Origin: Pogonophryne albipinna
Lineage: Eukaryota; Chordata; Actinopteri; Perciformes; Artedidraconidae
Direction of reading: 5' to 3'
Assembly (NCBI GenBank): GCA_028583405.1
Contig: CM053246.1
Coordinates: 6,169,620-6,233,619, forward strand
Length of the DNA: 64,000 bases
Shown: in pieces, positions 55,293 to 64,000 of the stretch
Layout of the letters: each line of letters opens with the position of its first letter
How positions within the stretch are numbered: the first letter of the stretch is position 1
Notes under the pieces: model-generated
Seen by the model: the letters and a program-made list of their open reading frames with translations, nothing else
Database searches by the model: none
Told to the model about the DNA's origin: nothing
Program-made: the position numbers and the translations under genes

Positions 55293-57650
55293 CGAGTCAG
55301 TCCCCTTCCCCCCAGTGATTTGCCCTGCCATTAGGCCTGCGAGTTCCAGAGGGTGGCTGAGCGAATGGGGTGTCCCAGACCCACTCAGCGTCAGAAACAC
55401 ATCACTTAACCCTGACGCTCTGCCTCCACTCTGCTCGGCATGAAAAGCCAAAAGCCTCTCCAGTTAGGCCCTGCCTGTCTTGCCTCCATCGATTTTGTGA
55501 CAATGGGAAAAGTCCAGCGTCAAATCAAGAAGCAAATCATTGAGAGAAAGTTTCAATTGGGTTTTCTTTTTCTTTCCACTCCTGAAATTAAAAGCCACAG
55601 AGGATTGGGCTCTGTCCTCCTGTCCCCCGTAATAGGCTGATAGGCAAAGGCTACACAGGGAGAGGGAATAAGCCCACGGCCAAAGCCTTTCCAAAAACAT
55701 GCCTGAATATTTGAATATAAAACTTGTGTGTGCAATATACCCTTTATTTGTCTTTCAATTCATTTGCAATCTGTCTACATTAACACCTATTTCAATGTTT
55801 TTATGGTCCGATTTTTTTAATAAATATACTTCTACTTAAGTTTTTTTTACCATCTGTTATTTGTTTTTACTAATTGAGTTTTTGGATTATTAATACCGTA
55901 TGCATCATTTTTAATATAATACGTAAGTCTACTCTTTTTACTCAATCTGCACTATACTCTTGCTGTTGAAATACCGTAAATGTCCCAGTTTCGGGACAAA
56001 TAAAGGAATTCTGATTCTGAATAGTGTCCAAAACTCTCAGTGTTCATCAGTGAAGCAGCCAACAGTCATTTGCACATAATTATAATTATATGTGTAATCT
56101 GTCACAAACAAAACAACCTAAAAATAAAAGCAATAGGAACTCATGGCATTGAATATGAAAGAACAAGATAAGTACAAAATAACCAGTTTAGATATGCCGT
56201 GTCTGCGATTCTAAACCTATTTGTGCACATTTGATTATTTGTCACACTCTGGTGTAACGGCACATAATGAGGAGTGTGGGTTCAGCCGTGATTGGATTAG
56301 TTGAGGTTCCACATCTTTTGACTTCTGCATACTTCTAATGGAGATGGAGCTGCCTTTAAAGTGATTACTGTCTTATTTAATCATTTCAGGAAAAATGTGT
56401 TCTAATCAATTCACCGAGTGTGCATCCAGATGTTTGGAGTTTCTATAATTGAGTTATTTCAGTCAGACAAACAGAGACGTGTTTGGTCTAATTAGACTCC
56501 GTTGTCAGGGAAATCAAAAAATCTTCAAGCGGGAGCTGAATGCTTTTAATATGCTATTGAGTGATGTATCATTTTTAGAATTAATTTCTGATGCAATAAA
56601 AACTTGTCTGATCTTTGGATGTTCCTGTTCATCAAGAGCTGTCAGTTATTTCTGTCATGATTCTCTCAGAACAAACTGTTTAGAAAGTACATTGTTTGTC
56701 TCCGTCTGATCTTCCCGGAGCAATCAGGCGGTCACGGATATTTATAGCGCTCTTCCTCAATCTTGGATGGAATTAATATTCGTGCAAATGAACGGGCTCT
56801 CTACTTCTATCAGCGTATGTTGGGGGGGAATGCAGATGAGTTGTGTTGTTGTGATGTATCTGAGCATCTAATGGCGTTCTCTCAATTCATCCATCTATAC
56901 ATTCAAGGCTTTGAAGGGAAACCGTCTTTATTTGGATTGCAATAACGGCTGATTTTCTTCCTGGCAGCCCTTAGCCTGTGTGACTTCATTACCCCCCCGT
57001 CCCCCCCGTCAGGCCCGCCGAGCGCATTGGCTAATTACTCAGTCAGTCCAGCATTGGCAGGTACACATATTGATCAAAGTGCTTCAGGCTGGACTCTCAA
57101 GCAGAAATTAATCAGGCATTCTTTTTTGCTGAGGGAAAATGTTAAATCTCAACCACGTTTGATGCGAGGTGGATGATAGTGTTTACAAAGCAATATTTTC
57201 CTACTGGACCAATGTCCCGAAGATGAGATGACATCAAGGATTATGAATACAATGACATGTAGACTTGCAGGGCAAAGGTGTGCTCTGATGGCAGTCCAGT
57301 CAGTAGAAAACATACTCACAGTGTTGGGTAACTTCAATATGGGTCTTATTATACAGTTAATGTCATGATTTTTTTTGCAGTAAAACACTACTATGGGCAT
57401 GTCTCTGTTTCGTGTGCCACTAATAGTGCATGTTTAAGCCACAACCACTGTCGGACATACACAGTGTAATTAAAAACATGAAGTTATAAACTGATAAACT
57501 GATTTCAACACAATAAATCCAGCCTGTTGTCCTTCAAACTATATTCCCATTCAACAAAGTGGCATTGGCAATTATTTTTAAAGGGAAATGTATTTTTGTC
57601 CTGGATCACAGTTGTCTTTGACTTATCACAAATTAGTTTGTAAGAAGTCC
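55292..57650. other. Non-coding, partly enhancer-like
   Basis: No supported gene. At 55,975-56,020 is a LINE-type tail (next entry). 56,450-57,130 contains CTAATTAG, GGCTAATTACTCAG and TTGATCAAAG words in balanced sequence, a possible conserved regulatory block. The frames at 56,449-56,709 and 56,763-56,945 have no recognisable domains. Confidence 0.4.
55975..56020 (+). repeat. 3' tail of a Rex/L2-type LINE
   Basis: A TGTCCCAGTTTCGGGACA hairpin is followed by AATAAAGGAATTCTGATTCTGA. A terminal hairpin and short tandem (ATTCTG) tail are typical of the 3' ends of fish CR1/L2/Rex LINEs. Only the tail is present, a heavily 5'-truncated copy. Confidence 0.55.
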
Positions 57651-58581
57651 AAACCCATGGATGTATAGCCTACAGAGAACTGGCCAGGCCTAGGTTCAGG
57701 GGCGGCGCCAGGGGGAGCTAGGGCGTGCTGAAGCACCCCCCAGGATAGCCAAAGCACCCCCTAAGCACCCCCAAGAAATGTGTTTTTTATTTTTTTTAGA
57801 GAATTATTATTATTATTTTTATTAAATTCAATCAGAAAAATGATTGATTACATCAATGCAAATGTGAAACAAACAAATGTTTGACCAAAAACATAAAGCC
57901 AACACAGGTGATATGATTAGGCCAATGGCCAGCACCCATTAGATTTTTGACCTACCCATAGGCTAAATTACTTTGTGACACTTGAGTGACTTCCTGTTAG
58001 CTGGGCACAGGTGGCTAGCAGCGCTAATGTCAAAGACACAGACATTATATTTGTATTTTACCAGGATGCAGTGACACTAATATTTGGGAAGGCTTAGCCT
58101 TCCCTAGCCTACAGCACCCGCCGCCCCTGCATTTTGTGTGCGTGCGCAAGCGAGCGAGAGAGAGAGCTCGCGCACCGCTGGGTATCTACCGGAGATCGGT
58201 GTGGTTAGCATCTGGTGCTAGCTAGCCAAGCTAACGGATATAAGGAGCTTTTTCAACAACAAGGTGGAGGGAGAACTCTCTCCTGTCAGACTGAGAGTCT
58301 CAGATAACCTCAGCTCAAGTAAAGGACTCTCAGTGTTTAGATAGTTAACTTTAGTCTAGTTATCTCAGTGGGTCTCAAACGGTTTGTTTTAAAAGGGGAG
58401 TGATTTGTAAAATATCTATAAAGAAATAGAAAATCTGTTTACAGTTCTGTTTCATATGTATTTTGAGAGATACAGTATATCCATAGATCTCTTCATTTTG
58501 CTCTCAAAGTGCACCAGATTGATGCTTTTAACTTCAATATTTTAAAAAAACCCGACCCCACTAGAGGAGGTGAGGACCCTC

Positions 58582-58870
58582 CTACACTCTTAGAAGGGAT
58601 GTGTCAAAAATGACACAACATGTGTTGAATTTCAACACACCTACAGAGTGTGCTCAGGGACAACACGTGTTGTGTTAATTTATGTGTAAACAACACAAAA
58701 TGTGTTACATGCCCCTAACACACAATGTGCACATTTTACACATTGTGTGTCATAAATGTGTAACCAAGATGAACACACTCATTTCTTATTTCTGCACATT
58801 TTGTGTTATATTTCTTTAACCAGAATTAACATTTGATTGTGTTATATCTGCACATTGTGTGTCAATGACG
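58582..58870. repeat. Cluster of ACACA/TGTGT motifs (element terminus)
   Basis: Starting ACACTCTTAGAAGGGATGTG, about 280 bases carry more than a dozen words of the form AACACA or TGTGTTA, often paired as inverted repeats (TGTGTTGAATTTCAACACA). It looks like the terminal region of a separate mobile element that entered the hAT, with the ORF at 59,392 belonging to it. I could not find the matching other end. Confidence 0.5.
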
Positions 58871-59391
58871 ATTACTGGAAGTACCAGGTGGTGGATATGG
58901 TTTTTATTCAAAAATCAAATGCAAGAATACATTCATTGGACATTTATTTACAAGGATTTCATTAGCACAATATCTCATTAAGAAAATAATTTTTAACATT
59001 TAAAAACATTAATATTTTTCGAATTCATCAAATGTTGACAGAACAGATAATTCATAAAATCACACCTAAAAAAACCTTGGTTAAAACAAACTTAATCTTC
59101 AGCAAACTATTGTTGCATGAACATAATCGTCAAATGTTTAATTTCACAGAGTCACTACAAGCAGATGTTATTAAATATTCATATTAAATATACAGTACTT
59201 AAACATTTGAAGTCTTTGACATTGCGATGTGTTTCCATCCAGCTGTTATCATACAAATATTTAATTTGCACAATATTTCATTAAGAAAGTCATTTAAACA
59301 TGAGAATGTTGTAATTCCTCTAATGTTCTCTCGAGAATAAACAGATCAGTTTATAAAAGCCCACCTAAAAAATCTTATATCTCGGATTCAG

Positions 59392-59880
59392 TCAAAGCTT
59401 GTCAGTGCTAAAATCCGAAAGTAGATCAAGAGGTGTAACATCAGCAACATCGCCTAATGTTATCATTTCAAAGTCTTCAGTTTCTTGCATAACGTATGCA
59501 AATAAATGATCATCAAAGTATTGAACTTGCAGTATTCTAATGAGAGAGTGAAATGTCTCACAGTGGGCTATAAGTTGAATAATTTCCCCAAATAAGTGCT
59601 CCCCTTGATGCTGTGTTTTAAGGGGCAGCACAGATCCAGTCCTGTATATCCGGCCCTGTATGGTCATCGAATGTGTGACATAAATGATGCTATTCATCGT
59701 GACATTTCCATCTAGGGCTGATTTCAGTCCCTCCAGTATAATATCAGCTTTTTTCAGAGACCCAATATTCACAGGGCAGGCATTGTCGACGTTGCACTTA
59801 TTACTGAACGGGTCACCAAGCTGGAAATGATACATCTGTTGAACCTGATGTTTCTGAGCTAGAGTTTTTGCAATATTTTC
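59392..59880 (-). CDS. Uncharacterised ORF, last exon of a TE-associated fish gene
   Basis: The minus-strand frame is open from a strong acceptor (CCTGTCCTCAG just above 59,880) through 163 codons to a stop at 59,392; the first ATG is at 59,835. The C-terminal half (about GRIYRTGSVLPLKTQHQGEH to the end, with LFGEIIQLI and DDHLFAYVMQ) resembles the end of a family of uncharacterised fish proteins in which a compact beta-rich domain lies C-terminal. I do not know its function. It is probably part of the mobile element whose terminus is at 58,582. Whether it is transcribed is unknown. Confidence 0.45.
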   Translation of the reverse strand, partial: ENIAKTLAQKHQVQQMYHFQLGDPFSNKCNVDNACPVNIGSLKKADIILEGLKSALDGNVTMNSIIYVTHSMTIQGRIYRTGSVLPLKTQHQGEHLFGEIIQLIAHCETFHSLIRILQVQYFDDHLFAYVMQETEDFEMITLGDVADVTPLDLLSDFSTDKL

Positions 59881-59892
59881 CTGAGGACAGGG

Positions 59893-60049
59893 TTGTGTCT
59901 TGCGTCTCTGACGTGTACAATATCATCACAGGTCACACCCAGAGACGGAGGGTCCCCGTGAGGCTCCATGTTGAGATTGACCCGCACGTAGAAGGAGTCG
60001 ACGCCTTTAAAAGAAGGCGAGAAGAGCTGGGAGCACAGCTCGGAGTATC
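59893..60049 (-). pseudogene. Captured exon resembling the SH3 region of CARD/MAGUK scaffolds
   Basis: From a good acceptor (CCCTGTCCTCAG, ending at 60,050) the minus strand encodes GYSELCSQLF and then DSFYVRVNLN and CDDIVHVRDAR. This combination is what I recall at the start of the SH3 domain of CARMA-type proteins (CARD9/10/11/14 family scaffolds of NF-kB signalling). The similarity ends after about 50 codons. The 12-mer CTGAGGACAGGG stands at both borders (59,881-59,892 and 60,050-60,061). The fragment lies inside a hAT element, so it is a transduced host exon, not a native gene. Confidence 0.5.
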
Positions 60050-60136
60050 CTGAGGACAGGGACGAGAAACGGAGATGGTTTAGTCTCACAGAACATAAGA
60101 CTGAGGTTTCAAGAATACAGAAGAACACTGACTCAC

Positions 60137-60182
60137 CCTCTGTGTTGATCCGGTGTTTGAGAGACGAAGGGTCGGCCCACCA
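60137..60182 (-). pseudogene. Captured upstream exon, 46 bp
   Basis: On the minus strand a CTCTCTGCAG acceptor precedes WWADPSSLKHRINTE and a GTGAGT donor follows (plus-strand 60,131-60,136). The exon ends in phase 1, and the next exon at 60,049 supplies the two bases completing a Gly codon, so the pair would splice in frame. Correct splice signals and phase on an 87-bp mini-intron argue that genomic, not cDNA, sequence was captured. Confidence 0.5.
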
Positions 60183-60317
60183 CTGCAGAGAGAAGTGTGC
60201 GACCTCAGCGGTGCACTGACCCAGCGAGAAACTGCCTCAGCCCCCCCCCAACAAAACCCGCTCCAGCTGGACGACAAGAGAGAAAACATGTTATGTTTCA
60301 GCCTTACTTTCTTATGT

Positions 60318-60508
60318 TAGCCGGGCCGGCTAAAATGATTGGTCGTGCTTTCTACAGTACTACGGCTTCCACAGATGACATTTTTTCATGGATTTTTTGT
60401 CAAAGCACTTCAGATATTCATTGCTATCGGGATGTTAAGATCATTCCATGGAATATAACAAAAAGTGTATCTCGAGCCGGTTTCTCAAACTTACCTACCC
60501 CACCTTTA
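60318..60508 (-). repeat. 185-bp terminal repeat unit, copy 2
   Basis: Near-identical to 41,612-41,796 on the same strand, from the TAGCCGGGCCGGCTA palindrome to the TTAA end at 60,505-60,508. It sits just upstream (sense) of the captured exons and is followed by the hAT terminus. Confidence 0.75.
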
Positions 60509-60591
60509 ATGTTTGAGCACCCTCTATGAAACGTCAAGCTACCCCACAGCACCCCCTAGAGAAAATCTCTGGCGCCGCCACTGCCTAGGTT

Positions 60592-62920
60592 CAGTCAAAT
60601 TAATGGAGAGGTAAAATAACTCAGAATTCGGCATTTAGCATTTAAAACTGTTAGGCCCTGGTGATTTGAAGTGCTGTTCAAGTTATCTTACTGGGTAGTT
60701 GATTCATCTCAAATGTAAGTCAATGGGAAAAAGTATTTGTTGGGCCCAATGACGCCATGGACTGGCACGGAAGTTGTAGTACCACTTTTTCGCCACTACA
60801 AAACTTTGTTTCAACGTCCGGAGCACTTCCTGGGGAAGCATGACGCAAGTAGTTTTGTTGTGTATTGTTCTGTTATGTCTAAATGTACAACTGTAACCTA
60901 AAGTTAAACTACATAATCCTGTACAAGATATGTTTCCGTGGGCAGCCGGATAACTCAATAGTTAGAGCTTTCGTCAAACGTATTTGAGAATGTATTTCAT
61001 TTGTATTGGAACGTAATTTGTAGGAGACAGCGTATTCATAAATCACATTTATGTTAAACAATACAGTTGGTCTAATTTTCATCCTTCCAGTAACTGGTTT
61101 TAAAAAGAAACGTTGTTACCCGGTTGTCAAACCTGATAACATCTCCTCTAATAAGGGGAGGGGCTTTAGTTGTGGCAGGACACAATGTAACTCCACCGAA
61201 CATTATCAGCATCATAGACATGCGATTTATTGCAGGGCTGATCAATGGGATTGAGCTGGGAGGGTGTTCCTAATAAACCTGTAAATTATTTAATAGTTTA
61301 CTGCCATGTTATCCTTCCTTTGTAGGATCCATTAGAGAACACACAGAAAAAAAACACATCTAATCATGACAGTTGTATACAATGTTATCTTAAGTCACAA
61401 AAGTAATTTCATGTATTGTACAATTAAATAAAAATAAATAAGCAAACCCTGTCTCCTAAACATATTCATTCCCTTACAGCTAACTTTATTCTCAATTACG
61501 TTTTAGGGAAACTTCTTTCCCAAGATTACAGTCGCAGTTTTAAACGCGTTGGTAGTGTTGTAAATTGAAACAAATACAAATAATGGAAAAAAAACATAGT
61601 TTGGTCCCAAAAAATTGGCTTAGATCCCCCGGTCATAATACAACTGACACTAGCGGTCTGTTGTATGAGTATTGCATTTTGAGGAATCCAGGCAGGAAAT
61701 GCAATGATTCTTTTAATTAATTTACATTTTATTTTAGTGTCGTAAAATATGTGCAATATATTATTGTCTTCAATGTAACAAAAATACCTAGTTTCCATGT
61801 ACTATTGACTTTTCTTCTACTAATATTCCTATAATGCAATTTGTTTGTGGATGAATTACAGTCACGAAACACTAAACCATAAGCATGGTAATATGATAAT
61901 TTGTTTAACAGATGAAAACTAAACTGAATTTCCCTTAAGGGGGCTGTTAAATTAAATATACTCACATTCCACGTGTAGTTTATGGTCAGTATCATAATTT
62001 GTGTGCGATGTGCATCTGTCCTGATAAGCAGAATGATGAGTTTTAGTGTGTAAGTTTGCCTGGTATCTGGAGTTCGGATGGAAGAATCTGCTCTGTGGCC
62101 CCCGTGGATTTATCTGATGTCATTTATGTAGCTTGGTGGGCTGCCAAGAAGCCTGGATTGAAACGTACCTCAGCAGCGTGATTAACGGATAATGACAGAC
62201 CCAGGTGTCGATATGTTCTGCTCTCAGATTTGTAGTGTGGGCATTATCACAGGCTCAGGCCCAGTATATCATCCGAAGGGAGAGCAGCGAGGTGGGAGAG
62301 CTACAACTGTTTTAAAGAAGAAATGAAGAGAGAGGATTCGAGACTCCCTTGCTTGGTGCCACGTTGGACTTTTTTCTCATTTCCGTGCACGGACAGTAAA
62401 TACCTTGCTTTCTGCGCGCGCTCCTGACCTGAACCCGTGACCTGCCCTTGGTCTCTGATGATTCTCCCATGGTCCCCTGCTCAAGGCTGCCGAGCTGCCT
62501 GGATCCAGGCCTTGTAATTCACAGGCTTCTAGATCGCCTGCCACAGTCTATTGATTTTTGTTTCCCCAATCTCCAGGAGAGAGGCAAAGAAAAGATTAAA
62601 AACACTGTCAGTTTGGAGTTGAATAAGAATCCTGCACAGGGAAGATACCTTGGAGAGCAAGGGGTCAACGCTGAGGTACGTATATCTCTTTAAAGGTTTA
62701 ACCCTTCCTCGGCCTGCAATCCAATCACCAGAACACAACAACAGCATAGGGTCAAGAATGTTGACCACTATTATTATTATCTACATGTTGTACATGTAAT
62801 TTAATCTAGCTGTAATCTAATATTCTAAGGGCTATACAGCACTCAACACTGTGTATATGCGTGGGGAGTGTTGCAGTAGAAAATTCCACTGTAGCGCCCA
62901 GTACATTAATGGGAAACCCT
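60592..62920. other. Non-coding, repeat copy then single-copy stretch
   Basis: 60,712-60,834 is the second copy of the repeat at 22.1 kb. Beyond 61 kb the sequence looks single-copy. At 62,040-62,690 there is a balanced-composition block with a possible small exon: CTCCAG at about 62,570-62,575 and GAG/GTACGT at about 62,675 bracket an open 100-base piece. It could be a non-coding RNA exon or conserved DNA. I cannot name it. Confidence 0.35.
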
Positions 62921-62996
62921 AAATGTTTGAGCACCCTCTATGAAACGTCAAGCTAACCCACAGCACCCCCAAAAGAAATCTCTGGCGCGGCCACTG
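62921..62996. mobile_element. Solo right end of the 57.7 kb-type hAT
   Basis: Nearly identical to 60,508-60,583 (TGTTTGAGCACCCTCTATGA, then CAAGCTA-CCCACAGCACCCCC, ending GGCCACTG). No matching left end is visible, so it is a truncated copy. Confidence 0.75.
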
Positions 62997-63009
62997 AGCC
63001 TGACTATTT

Positions 63010-63081
63010 GTGTTGGGGGGGGCCCGACTTTTTTTTTTCTCCAAAGGGGGGGCCTGACAGAAAAAGTTTGAGAACCACTGT
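63010..63081. mobile_element. hAT/Charlie-like terminus
   Basis: On the minus strand it starts CAGTGGTTCTCAAACTTTTT followed by GGCCCCCC runs, a familiar MITE/Charlie-type end. The partner end is not found, although CAGTGGGTCTCAAAC occurs at about 58,367. Confidence 0.55.
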
Positions 63082-63447
63082 GTTAAGGTAATCTTTTACT
63101 ATTAAAAGGTCTAAAACAATTATCTTTAAGTATTTCTTTATAGAAAAATGATTTGACCAAATTGGCTAGGGGCTCTGGTTATCTCTCAACATGATTCATG
63201 TGATAACATCGTATGGAAATCTTTTTAAATTCACCCTGTCATTTTAACTTCTTAAACGGAAACCCAGTGGCAAAAGTCCATCTGATGACATTGGCACATA
63301 CAACCCACAATGTAACAACACAAAGCCATTTGAAAATCAGGGAGGTTTTAGGGAAGAAGGTTTTATAGTCACAGAAGTAAGTAACAACAACCTTTTACCA
63401 TTATTCAACAAAATAAATAGTTAACAATAACACATCATTAATCTTTT

Positions 63448-63520
63448 ACCAGAATCAGAATTTGGTCTATTCAAGTAGGTTCTCACATGCAATGAAATTG
63501 TCTTTGTGTATAAAAGAGAA
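63448..63520 (+). repeat. Rex1-like 3' repeat fragment
   Basis: ACCAGAATCAGAATTTGGTCT, CAAGTAGGTTCTCACATGCAA and GAAATTGTCTTTG are a degenerate version of a very common teleost repeat tail (CAGAATCAGAAT...AAGTA...AATTTGTCTTTGG). Only this short piece is present. Confidence 0.5.
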
Positions 63521-64000
63521 AGATTTGTGCAGTTTTGAAAGTGGTAATAACGCTCAGAAATGAGCAAAATAGTTAGAGTACGGCACATACCCAAATACTA
63601 AACCCTAATGTGCGGGTTCCTTTTAATAGGTTGAAATTATTCCGAATATATATGGTAATATAAATATTTTATATCTCAGCTATGACCTATATTTTGGAAT
63701 TTAAATCAAACGCCGGCTTAAATAAAAGGTTAGATTACTCAAACAATCCCATAAAACAGAATCATTACATTGATCCAGAGCACAATGCCAACAGAGAGGT
63801 AGTCCTATCACTCAAATTACAGTATCACTATACACACAGTGTGTTACCATCTGAGTCAGTGTGTATGAGTGTGTGTGTGTTTTACATTCTCAGGACGGTG
63901 TGTGTGCTTGTGTGTCTGGCATTTTGATCAAGCAGTCGGGCCCCATTCATCTCTTTGGTGTTGAAAAGGCGCCTTATTGGCCCTGAACCTACATGAAATA
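63521..64000. other. Non-coding end of window
   Basis: AT-rich with a short TGTG-rich patch at 63,855-63,915 and a balanced stretch at the end (CAAGCAGTCGGGCCCCATTC). The frame 63,682-63,927 has no known motif. Confidence 0.4.

Larger units (their letters stand above)
57697..60583. mobile_element. hAT element with captured cargo, 2.9 kb
   Basis: The ends are CAGGGGCGGCGCCAG and, reversed, CAGTGGCGGCGCCAG, with AGCACCCCC-rich subterminal repeats. A perfect target duplication CCTAGGTT lies at 57,689-57,696 and 60,584-60,591. It contains the 58.4 kb copy of the shared hAT block, then foreign material: an AACACA/TGTGTT-rich segment, an uncharacterised minus-strand ORF, CARD/MAGUK-like exons and the 185-bp terminal repeat unit. 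No transposase is seen. Confidence 0.88.

Noticed and set aside
59392..60289. Native CARD-family gene at this locus
   Set aside because: The exons lie inside a hAT bounded by its termini and target duplication, and no other exons of such a gene are seen nearby.
62448..62693. 81-codon frame with possible splice sites as a host exon
   Set aside because: Only short-range splice-like words; no domain and no partner exon seen.
1..64000. tRNA, rRNA or CRISPR features
   Set aside because: No cloverleaf with A/B boxes, rRNA-like stretch or regularly spaced repeats was seen.

Overview
The window is eukaryotic and almost certainly from a ray-finned fish. It has long AT-rich non-coding stretches, (CA)n/(GT)n microsatellites and a teleost-style mix of mobile elements: hAT, PIF/Harbinger, L2-type LINE, DIRS-like, TTAA- and TA-targeting MITEs, and an endogenous retrovirus. 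I recognise no host protein-coding exon in its native place, no tRNA or rRNA gene and no CRISPR array. It reads as intergenic or deep intronic DNA that has been hit repeatedly by transposons.

Layout. 1-6.99 kb is mostly AT-rich single-copy sequence with one foldback element (1732-1935). 7-18.05 kb is a transposon cluster: a hairpin MITE (~6.99-7.3 kb), a TTAA-type element (7581-8270), and hAT elements at 9622-10381, 10665-11716, 12674-13981 and 14183-18045. The last contains two further complete hAT insertions; five of these six hATs have perfect 8-bp target duplications and the sixth matches 7 of 8. 18.05-22.5 kb is single-copy sequence, a long GT microsatellite and repeat fragments ending in a BED-finger hAT start.

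22,616-33,886 is an endogenous retrovirus on the minus strand. Its LTRs (780/781 bp) differ by five substitutions and one indel, and it has a 4-bp target duplication, PBS, polypurine tract and a Gag reading frame with a zinc knuckle. Only scraps of integrase and a possible Env anchor remain downstream. It interrupts the reading frame of a hAT transposase, and that hAT in turn abuts an L2 fragment (34,570-35,945). 36,921-39,937 is a complete Harbinger transposon with an intact DDE transposase and a divergent Myb-like partner gene that carries two stop codons. It abuts a truncated DIRS-like ORF1 (39,938-40,836) with a duplicated leader. 41,797-43,546 is a TTAA-flanked element holding a 33-bp perfect hairpin and a nested TA-flanked element.

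43.5-57.7 kb is mainly single-copy, with two MITEs, microsatellites and some enhancer-like stretches. 57,697-60,583 is a hAT with a perfect target duplication that carries foreign cargo: an uncharacterised ORF and two exons, with splice sites, resembling the SH3 region of CARD/MAGUK scaffold proteins. 60.6-64 kb holds repeat tails and single-copy DNA. The main interest lies in the order of nested insertions, the young but pol-deficient provirus with recurrent hairpin-plus-polypurine motifs, and the exon capture.
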